A DNA stretch of 64,000 nt, from positions 1 to 64,000 of the forward strand of contig UQCL01000001.1 of the NCBI GenBank assembly GCA_900539505.1, given 5' to 3'. Shown piece by piece: positions 8,760 through 17,707 of the stretch (its first letter is position 1; every line of letters starts with the position of its first letter). A program made the translations under genes and the position numbers. The notes under the pieces are model-generated. The model was not told the DNA's origin, did not search any database, and saw only the letters and a program-made list of their open reading frames with translations. This DNA is from an uncultured Campylobacter sp. (GTDB lineage: Bacteria; Campylobacterota; Campylobacteria; Campylobacterales; Campylobacteraceae).

Positions 8760-9347
8760 TTATTCGCATAATTTTTTAAAAATCAGCTCGCGCATGTCGT
8801 TTGCATTAAGCTGAAAATACAAAATCGCCTCACGGCGAGCCTTTTGATACTCGCGCCTCGTCTTTCCATCTGCTGCGCCGAGCTTTGCGCCGTTAAATTT
8901 CGCCATACGCGCCGAACTCAGCTCTTTTAGCCTCTCGCCGCCCGGAGAGATGCCGCCGCTATAATTAAACCACTCTTTGCTTTGAAAAATATTAAATAAA
9001 ATTTTAAAATCTACGAAATTTCCCTTATTGTACTCGGCGCAGACCCCGTTTTTGTGGCTTACGGAGTAGATCGCGCCGTATCTGCGCTCGAAAAAATATA
9101 GTTTTATGAGCTTTGCGTTTTTATCTAAATTTGCGCCGCCGCCTAAAATCGCAAGCTTCGCATCGCCTCGCGTTTCGTAAGGGCCTAAAATCGCGCCGTT
9201 TTCGTAGAGATTGCCGCCGTAAAAAGCGTATTTCGTATCTCCAAGCTCGCTTGAAAGAACGTAGGTTTCATCGGTTGCGAGCGAGTTTTTGCCCGTACAG
9301 CCGAGCAGCGACAGAGCCAAAAACAGAGACGAGATAAAAAATTTCAT
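8760..9347 (-). CDS. Putative lipoprotein, member 1 of a four-gene paralogous family
   Basis: A 195-residue protein with a lipobox signal (SLLGC, lipidated Cys17). It shares a layout with the proteins at 10887, 11525 and 12153: an early LYENGAILGPY motif (compare LYENGKNLGVY and LYKNGKVLGKY), a central NGVCAEYNKGNFV motif (compare DGICSVYNAGRYV, DGVCKALSAGKYV) and a cysteine within a few residues of the C-terminus. The family is not one I recognise. Its 5' end lies 480 nt from the protease gene and its 3' end 16 nt from purH. Confidence 0.72.
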   Translation of the reverse strand: MKFFISSLFLALSLLGCTGKNSLATDETYVLSSELGDTKYAFYGGNLYENGAILGPYETRGDAKLAILGGGANLDKNAKLIKLYFFERRYGAIYSVSHKNGVCAEYNKGNFVDFKILFNIFQSKEWFNYSGGISPGGERLKELSSARMAKFNGAKLGAADGKTRREYQKARREAILYFQLNANDMRELIFKKLCE

Positions 9348-9827
9348 CGCAAAAACCCTTTAAATTCTAAAATTTTGCCGAATTTATGAAGCGGAAATCG
9401 GCAAAGCGAAATTTGCTAAATTTACCGCATTTACCGCGCGCAAATTTTAAATTTACTTTTCAAATGCCACCGCTTTGCTCGCGCGGACGTAAATTTTAAA
9501 ATTTTGCGCCGCTTGCAAAGGCTAAATTTAAAAGCCGCGCGCAAAACGTAAATTTAAACCGCAGCGTAAGCTTAGCCGAAAAGATCGGCGCTAACCGGCT
9601 AAATTTAAAATTTAACGGCGCAGCTTTTATCGCTGAGCTAGGTTGGCGCCTCCTCTTGCCGCTTTTAAAATTTTAAATTTACTTGCACATTTTGTTTTCC
9701 AGCTCGTCCATAAGCGCGGCTATGTCATCATCAATCGCACCTTGCCGCTGCTGCTCGTTGAAATTTTACGCGCCGCTTTAAATTTTACAAGCCGTAAATT
9801 TAAAGCGGCACGATATCCAAAACCGCA
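9348..9827. other. AAATTT-rich spacer with no gene seen
   Basis: About 480 nt between the first lipoprotein and the serine protease gene. It is full of TAAATTTAAAATTT-type words and GCGC-rich spacers. The short plus-strand frame at 9643-9831 has no ribosome site or recognisable sequence, so I leave it out. Confidence 0.5.
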
Positions 9828-10859
9828 CTAAATATAATAGATGCTGTTTTTGATATTTTTGCCGTCGATCTCGTTTTTGCGCCACGAGCTCTCGTCGTTT
9901 AGCACAATCCAGCGCTTCTCCTCCTCGCGATAAAACCAATCCTTGTCGATCTGATAGTAGATCTGGCATCCCGAAATTTCGATGATATTGGCGATGTTAT
10001 TGTCGTGGTAGTTGTTCTCATCAAAGTCGGTGAATGTGCGCTGCCCCATCTCGGCGTAGAGCTCGTTTAAAATTTGAAGCATCTCGCTTAGGCGCGTATC
10101 CATCTTCTCGACCTGAAGCCCAAGCTCGTTAGCCTCTCTGAATAAGATCGGATAGTCGTGCGACGGATAGCCGCTATTTAGCTTGTCGCTGATAAAGGCG
10201 ATCTTTTGCTCATCTTCGAAGTGGTAGCGCAGAATTTCGCGGCAAATTTTAAGCGACAGGCTGCTTGCGCGATCGACGGCGCCGAAAACGAGCGGATGGA
10301 TATATTTGTAAAGCTCCTTGTACGGGTTCTCATCGTTCGGGCGCTCGTTATTTTTCCAAAGCTTCACCACGCGGCTTAGCTCGTCCATCGAGACGTTGGC
10401 TTGGTCGTTGGTGTTCGTAACCGGCGAAAGCTCGTGTCGCAGCGAAGTATCGACCGACGTGAGATAACCTAGCGGTCCCATCAAAATTTTATTCGCCCCA
10501 AGCGCCATCATCGTAGCCGCCGAAGCGCAGTTTGCGGGCACTAGCGCGATCAGCTCGTCGCAGTGGTTGCGCAGGATCGAGACGATCTTAAGCGATGCTA
10601 TGCCGCTGCCGCCGTCAGATTTGATGTAAAGGTAGAGCTTTTCGAAATGCTTGCCCTTTAGGTGGTCGTTGATACTGATCGCGTCGTTGCCGCAGACGCT
10701 GCCCGCGCCCGAGTTAAAATAGGTAAGCAGCGGCGCGCCCAGATATTTCTCGATATTGGTGATCACCTCTTGCGTTTGTTTCATCAAGATCGGCGGTTGC
10801 TTCGCCGCCTTTTTGGCGCCCTGCTTCTGCGGCTCTTCGTCTTTGGATAAAAATCCCAT
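9828..10859 (-). CDS. ClpP-fold serine protease of the SDH/SppA-like family
   Basis: A 343-residue protein resembling the serine dehydrogenase proteinase family (ClpP/crotonase fold). Residues about 60-140 contain LYLYIKSDGGSGIASL, an oxyanion-loop type DGG motif, and VPANCASAATMMALGANKILMGPLGYL, in which Ser113 is the likely nucleophile. There is no signal peptide; the N-terminus is lysine-rich (to about residue 25), so the protein is probably cytosolic or membrane-associated. The C-terminal ~130 residues are polar and aromatic with no family I recognise. AAAGGAAAAAC precedes the ATG. It sits among four paralogous lipoprotein genes on one strand, so a role in envelope protein handling is possible. 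Confidence 0.8.
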   Translation of the reverse strand: MGFLSKDEEPQKQGAKKAAKQPPILMKQTQEVITNIEKYLGAPLLTYFNSGAGSVCGNDAISINDHLKGKHFEKLYLYIKSDGGSGIASLKIVSILRNHCDELIALVPANCASAATMMALGANKILMGPLGYLTSVDTSLRHELSPVTNTNDQANVSMDELSRVVKLWKNNERPNDENPYKELYKYIHPLVFGAVDRASSLSLKICREILRYHFEDEQKIAFISDKLNSGYPSHDYPILFREANELGLQVEKMDTRLSEMLQILNELYAEMGQRTFTDFDENNYHDNNIANIIEISGCQIYYQIDKDWFYREEEKRWIVLNDESSWRKNEIDGKNIKNSIYYI

Positions 10860-10886
10860 GTTTTTCCTTTCGTGTTGGTTTGGTTT

Positions 10887-11510
10887 TTAAAATTTTATTT
10901 TACAAATATCGCGCAATTTGTCTTGGTGCCACTCGATGCTCTCTTTAACCGTATTGCCTAGAGCCGTATGCGGGCTTTGCAAGAATGCCCTACTATTTTT
11001 TAGTCTTGAGTCCACGTATTCATAGCGCGAGATCACGTTTGCGCTCGCATTTTGCGACACCGAAGCCAAAAACGAGTATGAATAAAGCGGCGCGGAGGAA
11101 GCGTAGCCGCTAAAGTGCTCTTTTAGGCTTACGAATTTGCCCTCCGTAAATGCCTTGCAAACGCCGCCACTCGCGGAATACTCGGCGATTCGTAGCTCTT
11201 TATTGGGCGTAAAAACGTAGATCGTAAATTTATTTAGAGCTCTTTGCGAAATTTGATCCCCAGCCACGCTCACTCCTCTTTCGTCCGTAAATAGATAGAG
11301 ATTGGAGCCCGCCTCTTCGTATTTTCCTAAGATCGCGTCATCTTTAAAAAGCACGCCGCCTGAAATTTTATACTCAGTGACGGTCTGCCCGTCGTAACTC
11401 ATCATCACGGAATTTTCCGGATGCAGCTCGGCTTGCGAATACTTTACCTTCATACAGCCTGCGAGCAGCGCGACCGCCGCAAGCAGCGCCAAAATTTTGA
11501 TTTTATCCAT
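10887..11510 (-). CDS. Putative lipoprotein, member 2 of the paralogous family
   Basis: A 207-residue protein with lipobox LLAGC (Cys19). It has the family features: LFKDDAILGKY near residue 55, ASGGVCKAFTEGKFVSLKEHF in the middle and a near-terminal Cys (DICKIKF). It is closest to the protein at 12153-12788; both have an IYTDE/LFTDERG segment and an SRYEYVDSRL / SRYDFVNEKL segment. It lies 27 nt upstream of the protease gene and 14 nt downstream of the next lipoprotein, so these genes are probably cotranscribed. Confidence 0.75.
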   Translation of the reverse strand: MDKIKILALLAAVALLAGCMKVKYSQAELHPENSVMMSYDGQTVTEYKISGGVLFKDDAILGKYEEAGSNLYLFTDERGVSVAGDQISQRALNKFTIYVFTPNKELRIAEYSASGGVCKAFTEGKFVSLKEHFSGYASSAPLYSYSFLASVSQNASANVISRYEYVDSRLKNSRAFLQSPHTALGNTVKESIEWHQDKLRDICKIKF

Positions 11511-11524
11511 AACTCCCTCGAAGT

Positions 11525-12136
11525 TTATCTACAAAAATCGTCTAAGACCATGGTTTTAAGACCCTCGATCGTCTTTTTGAAAAATTCGGCCACAGCCAAG
11601 TCTTCCGCGATATATTTCGTATCTTTGCGATCGACCGCTTTTTCAAAATTCATATTTTTATATGCGCTCAACGTTTTTGAACTCATATTTTGCACCGAGC
11701 TCTCGCTTTTTGAAATTCTACCGTCCGCATAAAGCCAATCGCCGTCTTTAAACATATTTGAAGTATAGTCGAAATTTACGTATCTGCCTGCATTATAGAC
11801 GCTACAAATCCCATCTTTGTGCCAAACGCTAAATACCATTGCCCTTTCGTCGTTAAAAAGATAGAATTTCATCCGCTTGGCATTCAGCGCAGACTTGTAG
11901 TTATTGCCGTAAGACTTGCCCGCTTCATCAAGCACAAGCATCCTAAACTCGCTTCTATCCATAGAATACACGCCTAAATTTTTGCCGTTTTCATACAGAT
12001 CCTCGCCGGCAAATTTATAGATCACGGTTTTGTTGCCGTCGTAAAATTTAAACTCCTTATCGCTCTTAGCCGGGCGCAATACCCCGCATCCTCCAAGTAG
12101 TGCCGCCAAAACGGCAAAAATTATGAAATTTTTCAT
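11525..12136 (-). CDS. Putative lipoprotein, member 3 of the paralogous family
   Basis: A 203-residue protein with lipobox LLGGC (Cys17). LYENGKNLGVY, DGICSVYNAGRYVNFDY and the terminal FCR match the family, and it is closest to the protein at 8760-9347 (shared ARMAKF/AKRMKF and WFN/WLY segments). Its first 17 codons and leader are nearly identical at the DNA level to those of the next gene upstream (12153-12788), although the bodies differ strongly. This points to duplication or gene conversion of the 5' end. Confidence 0.75.
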   Translation of the reverse strand: MKNFIIFAVLAALLGGCGVLRPAKSDKEFKFYDGNKTVIYKFAGEDLYENGKNLGVYSMDRSEFRMLVLDEAGKSYGNNYKSALNAKRMKFYLFNDERAMVFSVWHKDGICSVYNAGRYVNFDYTSNMFKDGDWLYADGRISKSESSVQNMSSKTLSAYKNMNFEKAVDRKDTKYIAEDLAVAEFFKKTIEGLKTMVLDDFCR

Positions 12137-12157
12137 TTATCACTCCTTAAATTTAAT
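12086..12157 (-). repeat. 72-bp leader repeat, copy A
   Basis: Covers the 5'-most codons of lipoprotein member 3 (signal peptide and lipobox) plus its ribosome site and upstream AAATTTAAT. It matches 12738-12809 at 71 of 72 positions; the single difference is at 12125. Confidence 0.9.
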
Positions 12158-12788
12158 CCAACCTTTTAGACTTTTCTCTACAAAGCAGACCAAGAAGCGT
12201 AGCACCGCTAAGCACGACGGATGCTTGCACATGATCTGCTACTGTCGAATTTAGTTTTTCTAAAATTTTTTTATCCACATAAGATAACTTTTCATTAACG
12301 AAATCATACCTGGATGAAATTTTCCCCATTCCTTTTCTTGACATCAAAACATCATAACTATATGCCACGATCGGCTCGCCTCGTGAATATATAGTAATAT
12401 ACTCCTTTATATGTACATATTTTCCTGCGGACAATGCTTTACAAACGCCGTCATTATGGCTATAAGAGATCACTTTAATAAATTCGTTCGGAACAAATAT
12501 TATCTCCGTAATTTTTTTAGAATTATGTTCCTTTATGGGATCTATATAACCATTTCCCATTTCATCAGTATAAATGTGCGTACTAAGTCCCGGTGCCGTA
12601 AGATATTTGCCTAACACTTTGCCATTTTTATAGAGTTTTCCGTTATGGGCTCGGTATCTGGTGGAAATATTTTTGTCAAAGCTTAACATTGCGATATCTT
12701 CCGAGTCGGCAATTCCGTTTTGATCTTTTTTGCCCACGCATCCTCCAAGTAGTGCCGCCAAAACGGCAAAAATTATAAAATTTTTCAT
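12153..12788 (-). CDS. Putative lipoprotein, member 4 of the paralogous family
   Basis: A 211-residue protein with lipobox LLGGC (Cys17) and the same signal peptide as member 3. It shares LYKNGKVLGKY, NDGVCKALSAGKYVHIKEY and a near-terminal Cys (LLCREK) with the family. Base composition is more AT-rich than in its neighbours. It is the first gene of the lipoprotein series, 130 nt downstream of the djlA end; 16 nt separate it from member 3. Confidence 0.75.
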   Translation of the reverse strand: MKNFIIFAVLAALLGGCVGKKDQNGIADSEDIAMLSFDKNISTRYRAHNGKLYKNGKVLGKYLTAPGLSTHIYTDEMGNGYIDPIKEHNSKKITEIIFVPNEFIKVISYSHNDGVCKALSAGKYVHIKEYITIYSRGEPIVAYSYDVLMSRKGMGKISSRYDFVNEKLSYVDKKILEKLNSTVADHVQASVVLSGATLLGLLCREKSKRLD

Positions 12789-12809
12789 TTATCACTCCTT
12801 AAATTTAAT
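12738..12809 (-). repeat. 72-bp leader repeat, copy B
   Basis: Second copy of the repeat at 12086-12157, covering the ribosome site, start and signal peptide of lipoprotein member 4. Similarity ends abruptly just after the lipobox cysteine. Confidence 0.9.
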
Positions 12810-12919
12810 TTGACGCCGCGGATTTGATCCGCTTTTATCTGCGCACCTTGTCGCCGTATCGCGATCCGCCTTAAAATTTCAAGGCGTTTTGCGCCCTCAA
12901 ATTTTAAAATTTCCTCGCC

Positions 12920-13900
12920 CTACTTCTCGCCGAAGCGCTCTTTTAAAATTTTATACGCCTCGTTGATCTCCTGAAGCTTCTTCGTGCCCTCCTGGATGAT
13001 CTCCTCGTCCGCGCCCTTGCCCATCAGGATGTCGGGGTGGTATTTTTTCACGAGCTCGCGATATTTTTTCTTGATCTCGCTAAACGTAGCGTCCTTTGAG
13101 AGTCCCAAAATTTCATACGGATCCCTTTTGCTTTTGGCGGAGCTTTGCGAGCCGCCCGAATAGCCGCCATATCCACTCGAATACCCGCCGTATGAGCCGC
13201 TAGAACTTTGCGAGCCTCCGTAGCCCGAACCCGTCGTGCCGCCATAACCGTAGCCCGTACCGCCGCCATAACTGCTGCTTCCGTAGCCGCCGGTGCTTCT
13301 GCCGCCGTATTTGTCCCAATATCCGCCGCTTCTTGTGCTATAGCCGTCGTATTCGTCGTAAGCGGAATCGCTTTGCGCGCCGCCATTTTCGTAATAGGTG
13401 CCGTAAAAGCTGCGCTCAAAGGTCGCAAACATCTGACTTTGGATATGCTCGGGCAAGCCCAATCCGTCGCAAATCTGCGAGATCGTGCGCCGCTCCGCCG
13501 CGCTAAAACCGCGATCGACGTAGGCTAAATTTAAAAAGAAATAGATTAGCCCCGTTTTGCGGCTCGGACTCGGGCGGTAGGTTTGGTTATACTTCTCGGC
13601 GAGCTCGCGCACGTTTGCAAGGCTTTCTTTCTCGAGCTTATAAACTAGCTTCAGCGCCTCTCGCTCGCGCTCGCCGGCGCCCATTTGGCGCACCAAATCG
13701 TCCAAAATTTCGCTTATCATCGCGGCTTCGGCCTCGCTTACGTGTCCGTCGCTTTTGGCGACCTTGGCTAGAAGCGCTACTAAAATTTTAGCCTCTGCTA
13801 GCTGCATTCGCGCCTTGCCGCGATAGCCCGAGTTGCCGAAAACTCCGCCGATCTGGGCAAAAATATAAAGCGCGATTAAAAGAAATACAATGCCGAGCAC
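12920..13900 (-). CDS. djlA: DjlA-like co-chaperone (TerB-like plus J domain)
   Basis: A 326-residue DnaJ-family co-chaperone. The order is an N-terminal membrane helix (residues 1-18), a TerB-like helical domain (about 33-165, with KSDGHVSEAEAAMI), a striking Gly/Ser/Tyr-rich linker (about 175-255, repeated GGYSSGYGG-type units) and a C-terminal J domain (about 260-326, DPYEILGLSKDATFSEIKKKY with the HPD motif in YHPDIL). The cytosolic J domain would stimulate DnaK near the inner membrane. It starts 3 nt after the purL stop, so the genes are coupled. The DjlA architecture is clear; the length of the disordered linker is unusual. Confidence 0.9.
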   Translation of the reverse strand: MLGIVFLLIALYIFAQIGGVFGNSGYRGKARMQLAEAKILVALLAKVAKSDGHVSEAEAAMISEILDDLVRQMGAGEREREALKLVYKLEKESLANVRELAEKYNQTYRPSPSRKTGLIYFFLNLAYVDRGFSAAERRTISQICDGLGLPEHIQSQMFATFERSFYGTYYENGGAQSDSAYDEYDGYSTRSGGYWDKYGGRSTGGYGSSSYGGGTGYGYGGTTGSGYGGSQSSSGSYGGYSSGYGGYSGGSQSSAKSKRDPYEILGLSKDATFSEIKKKYRELVKKYHPDILMGKGADEEIIQEGTKKLQEINEAYKILKERFGEK

Positions 13901-13903
13901 GCG

Positions 13904-16099
13904 CTAATCTTCGCTCTTTACGATCTTGGCAAACTCGCCGAAGTAAATTTCTTTTAGCGCAGCAAGGTTTTTGCGGACGGAATTTATGCGAAACGTTTCG
14001 CCGCCGCTGACGCCTAGTCGCATCAAGCTTAGCCCGTATTTTGCGGCCAGCTCTTTAAATTTCGCCTCGTCGCGGACGCCGAAAATCGCGCGCGAAAAGC
14101 TCTCGTCGAAAATATCTCTGCTATCGTCGCAGCTCATCTCAAACTCGCCGCCGATGCCGCCCACGCACGCCATTTTAGCTAGCGTAATCGCCACGCCGCC
14201 GATTCCTACGGAGTTTGCAAATTCCAAAATCCCGCTCTTGCCGGCTTCTATCGCGAAGTCCCACAGAGCGCGCTCGGCTTTTAAGCTTAACTCTGGCAGG
14301 CTACCTGCGACGCGATTTTCTACCGCTTTCATATAAAGCGAGCCCGCAAAAACGCCCTTCGTATCACCCGTCAGATAGACGCTCACGCCGCTAGCGCAAA
14401 AATCGCTAGGGATGATCTCGCCCTCGTTCGTGCCCACGCATACGATCGCGGGAGTGGGCTGGATGCTAACGCCGCCCGTTTCGTTATATAGGCTTACGTT
14501 GCCGCTTACGACGGGGGTATTTAGCGCGGCGCAAGCTTGCTTGATCCCCTCGCAGCCCTGCGCGAACTGCCACATAACCTCTGGATTTTGCGGATTGCCG
14601 TAGTTTAGGCAGTCGGTGATGGCTAGAGGCGTCGCGCCGCTCATCGCGACCTTTCGCCCCGCCGACGCTACCGCAAGCGCCGCGCCTATGCGAGGATGGA
14701 CGTAATTCATCCGCGTGTTGCAATCCGCAGCCATCGCGAGTTTTACGCCGTTTTGCTTAACTCGCATCACCGCAGTGCCCAGCATGCCTGGACGCTTGGC
14801 AGAATTTAACCCTACGTTGGCGTCATATTGATCGTAGATGTAGGATTTATTTAGCACTTCGGGGTCCTCAAAAATTTTATCAAACGCCGCGTCAAGCTCG
14901 CGCTCGCTCGCACCGCAGCCGCATAAATTTTGCCGCGCGATCTGCGCCATATATGCAGGCTCTTTTATCGGGCGATCCAGCACGGGAGCCGCCTCGCTAA
15001 GCGGCTCGATCGGAATAACGCCCGCTAGCTCGCCGTGCCAAAAAAGCTCCATCTTGCCGCTATCCGTCACTTCGCCGATTACGGCGGCATCCAGATCCCA
15101 TTTGGCAAAAATTTCTTTGATTTTCTCCTCGCAGCCCTTTTTTGCGCAGATCAGCATGCGCTCCTGGCTCTCGCTTAGCATCAGCTCATACGGGCTCATC
15201 CCCTCCTCGCGCATCGGCACCTTGTCTAAACTTAACCTCATGCCGCTGCCGCTACGCCCCGCCATCTCAAAGCTGCTTGAAGTAAGTCCCGCCGCGCCCA
15301 TATCCTGGATACCCACGACGTAGTCCGTCTTAAAAAGCTCCAAGCACGCTTCCATCAGCAGCTTTTCAGCGAACGGATCGCCCACCTGCACGGTCGGACG
15401 TAGGGATTTGTTTGCGTCATTAAAGCTATCGCTCGCCATCACGGCTCCTCCGAGCCCGTCGCGACCGGTTTTGGAGCCCACGTAGATCACGCTATTGCCC
15501 ACGCCTTCGGCCCTGCCGTAGAAAATTTCATCCTTTTTAACGATACCCAGAGCAAAGGCGTTAACCAAAATGTTGCCGTCAAAGCTCTTATCGAAGCTCG
15601 TCTCGCCGCCGATCGTAGGGATACCCATGCAGTTGCCGTAGTGCGCGATGCCTGCGACCGCTCCTTTTAGCAGATAGCGCTGCTTTCGTGCATTCTCGCT
15701 TCTTCCTCGCATCTCGCCGAAACGAAGCGAGTTCATGTTGGCCTCGACGCGCGCGCCCATCGTAAAGATATCGCGCAGTATCCCGCCCACGCCGGTCGCA
15801 GCCCCCTGAAAAGGCTCTATGAAGCTAGGGTGGTTGTGGCTTTCCATCTTAAAAACCGCAGCCATGCCGCCGCCGATGTCGATGACGCCTGCGTTTTCGC
15901 CCGGACCCTGGATGACCCAAGGCGCCTTGGTCGGAAAGCCGCTTAAATATTTTTTGCTCGATTTGTAACTGCAGTGCTCGCTCCACATCGCGCTAAAAAT
16001 CCCAAGCTCGAGCAGATTTGGCTCGCGACCTAAAATTTTTAAAATTTTTTCATATTCTTCGTCTGAAATTTTATGTGCCGCTACTACTTTTTTGTCCAT
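13904..16099 (-). CDS. purL: Phosphoribosylformylglycinamidine synthase subunit PurL
   Basis: ATP-dependent FGAM synthase, the fourth step of purine synthesis; works with PurS and PurQ, which are not in this window. At 731 residues it is of the small PurL type. Seen: LGIFSAMWSEHCSYKSSKKYL near the N-terminus, the PPGE-like loop as QGPGENAGV, FKMESHNHPSFIEPFQGAATGVGGI for metal/ATP binding, and the tandem AIRS-like halves. It is followed at once by djlA and lies 64 nt downstream of the polysaccharide operon. Confidence 0.97.
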   Translation of the reverse strand: MDKKVVAAHKISDEEYEKILKILGREPNLLELGIFSAMWSEHCSYKSSKKYLSGFPTKAPWVIQGPGENAGVIDIGGGMAAVFKMESHNHPSFIEPFQGAATGVGGILRDIFTMGARVEANMNSLRFGEMRGRSENARKQRYLLKGAVAGIAHYGNCMGIPTIGGETSFDKSFDGNILVNAFALGIVKKDEIFYGRAEGVGNSVIYVGSKTGRDGLGGAVMASDSFNDANKSLRPTVQVGDPFAEKLLMEACLELFKTDYVVGIQDMGAAGLTSSSFEMAGRSGSGMRLSLDKVPMREEGMSPYELMLSESQERMLICAKKGCEEKIKEIFAKWDLDAAVIGEVTDSGKMELFWHGELAGVIPIEPLSEAAPVLDRPIKEPAYMAQIARQNLCGCGASERELDAAFDKIFEDPEVLNKSYIYDQYDANVGLNSAKRPGMLGTAVMRVKQNGVKLAMAADCNTRMNYVHPRIGAALAVASAGRKVAMSGATPLAITDCLNYGNPQNPEVMWQFAQGCEGIKQACAALNTPVVSGNVSLYNETGGVSIQPTPAIVCVGTNEGEIIPSDFCASGVSVYLTGDTKGVFAGSLYMKAVENRVAGSLPELSLKAERALWDFAIEAGKSGILEFANSVGIGGVAITLAKMACVGGIGGEFEMSCDDSRDIFDESFSRAIFGVRDEAKFKELAAKYGLSLMRLGVSGGETFRINSVRKNLAALKEIYFGEFAKIVKSED

Positions 16100-16163
16100 T
16101 TTTTCGCCCTTTTTGCCGTTAAATTTAGGCCTGTATGATAGCTAAAATTTTCTATCATTTCGA

Positions 16164-16919
16164 TTAATCTTCGCCCTTTTTAAGATACTTCTCGTAAAGT
16201 TTCGCCTCTTTTAAAAACGCGTAAAATGCGTTAATATTTGCCGTGATAAATCCCTTGCGTCCGTCAAAAAGCGATCTGCGCAAAATGTATGATTTAAAAA
16301 ACGCAAACGGATAGATCAGCAAAAGCTTCGCAAGGCTCGGCTTTTTGCCCTTCTCAAAATCCCCCTGCGCGCGCAGCGTGGAGTAGTTGTTGTTTTTCAT
16401 AACAAGCTCTGCGATCGGCTTTTCGCTAAAATGGTTGATGCAAAATTTGCTCTTTTTCACCGCGCCTTTTATGATCGAAATTTGCGCATGCACCCCCATA
16501 TTTTTATACTCGCCGCACTCCTTGCGAAAGAAGCGGATGTGAGTGTTTTTGCGCACGAGATCGGAGCATTTGCGCCCAAGCGAGTATTCATGAAATTTAA
16601 TATCCAGCGCCGAGTAATCGCTCTGGCTCATAAACTCCTCTATCTCGCCCTTTAGCTCAGGACTTACCTCCTCGTCGCCGTCGAGATTTAGCACCCATTC
16701 GTTGCTACATAGCGAAAACGCGTAGTTTTTCTGCACCCCCTCGCCCCGCCAGTCGTGATGGTAAATTTTATCGGTAAATTTACGCGCGATCTGCAGCGTG
16801 GCATCGGTGCTGCCGCTATCGACGATTATGATCTCGGCGAAATCCGCCACGCTACGCAGCATACGCTCGATGTGGCGCTCCTCATTCATCACTATCGCAT
16901 AAACGGATGCTTTAATCAT
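16164..16919 (-). CDS. Family 2 glycosyltransferase, WaaE/LgtF-like
   Basis: A cytosolic GT-A enzyme, 251 residues. I take the start at MIKASVYAIV because its ATG overlaps the TGA of the upstream gene as ATGA, the coupling used through this operon; a longer frame to 16952 is less likely. Motifs are VMNEERHIERMLRSV, VDSGSTDATLQIA, LNLDGDEEVS (metal-binding DxD) and HAQISI. These match the LPS core beta-1,4-glucosyltransferase family (WaaE/KdtX). The C-terminus is basic with a short hydrophobic stretch (LLIYPFAFFKSYILRRS), suiting membrane association. Last gene of the lipooligosaccharide operon. Confidence 0.88.
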   Translation of the reverse strand: MIKASVYAIVMNEERHIERMLRSVADFAEIIIVDSGSTDATLQIARKFTDKIYHHDWRGEGVQKNYAFSLCSNEWVLNLDGDEEVSPELKGEIEEFMSQSDYSALDIKFHEYSLGRKCSDLVRKNTHIRFFRKECGEYKNMGVHAQISIIKGAVKKSKFCINHFSEKPIAELVMKNNNYSTLRAQGDFEKGKKPSLAKLLLIYPFAFFKSYILRRSLFDGRKGFITANINAFYAFLKEAKLYEKYLKKGED

Positions 16920-17707
16920 AGTTTGTTCCTTATCCTCGTAAATTTCAGCCAAAAATCAAAAAACCCCTCTGTACCCAAAATGCCGATACGCTTTACGGCG
17001 TATTTGTCGTCGCCCGCTTCGTAAAGTCCGCGCTTGACGACCACCGCGCCTTTAAAATTTGATCTGGCGATATTTAAAATTTCGTCGTTAAATTTACCGT
17101 AGGGATAGGCAAACACCTCGCACGGCTGAGCGCAAATACGTGCTACGCGAGCCTTGGATGCGATGATCTCGTCTGCGGCGAGCTGCGGATCGCTCGCGTA
17201 GGTAAGGTCTAAATTTACGTGGTGCATCGTATGCGCGCCGAACTCCACCAGCCCGCTTGCCTGCATTTTTAAAATTTGCTCCTCGCTTAGCATCCGCGCG
17301 AGATGAGCGGTGTTGGCGCGCTCCCAGTCGTTTTGCACGGCGTCCGGCACCAAAAATATGCTCGCTTTGAAATCATATTTTTTCAAAATTTCAAAGGCGC
17401 TGGTAAAATTATTTTCAAATCCGTCGTCGAATGTGATGCAAACCGCCTTTTTAGGCAGCCGCTCTAGCGCAATGAGCTCGCCAAATTTAAAGCTTTTAAA
17501 GCCGTTTTTCGCAAGCCACGCGATCTGTCTTTCAAAATCCGCGGGCTTTAGACGCCATTTGTCGAATTTATCGCCTTTGTGCTCCTCTATGCTATGATAC
17601 ATCAGCACCCGCGCCTTATGCCAACCCTGCGGGATCCGCCACCAGTTATACCGCAGCGAAACGCCCACCGCGGCGGCAAAGATTAGAAAGGCTACAAAAT
17701 AAATCAT
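16916..17707 (-). CDS. Membrane-anchored polysaccharide deacetylase (copy 1)
   Basis: A 263-residue NodB-fold enzyme. An N-terminal membrane helix (residues 1-18) precedes RVLMYHSIEEH, CITFDDGFENN (catalytic/metal Asp pair), FGAHTMHHVNL (metal His residues) and FAYPYGKF. It should remove acetyl groups from N-acetylated sugars of a surface glycan or its lipid-linked intermediate. It is a paralogue of the protein at 20087-20899 with the same order of motifs. Both ends overlap neighbours by ATGA. Confidence 0.9.
   Translation of the reverse strand: MIYFVAFLIFAAAVGVSLRYNWWRIPQGWHKARVLMYHSIEEHKGDKFDKWRLKPADFERQIAWLAKNGFKSFKFGELIALERLPKKAVCITFDDGFENNFTSAFEILKKYDFKASIFLVPDAVQNDWERANTAHLARMLSEEQILKMQASGLVEFGAHTMHHVNLDLTYASDPQLAADEIIASKARVARICAQPCEVFAYPYGKFNDEILNIARSNFKGAVVVKRGLYEAGDDKYAVKRIGILGTEGFFDFWLKFTRIRNKL

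Noticed and set aside
12920..13900. Gly/Tyr-rich stretch of the DjlA-like protein as another case of the insertion theme
   Set aside because: Disordered Gly-rich linkers are common between TerB and J domains, so I do not count it with the insertions.
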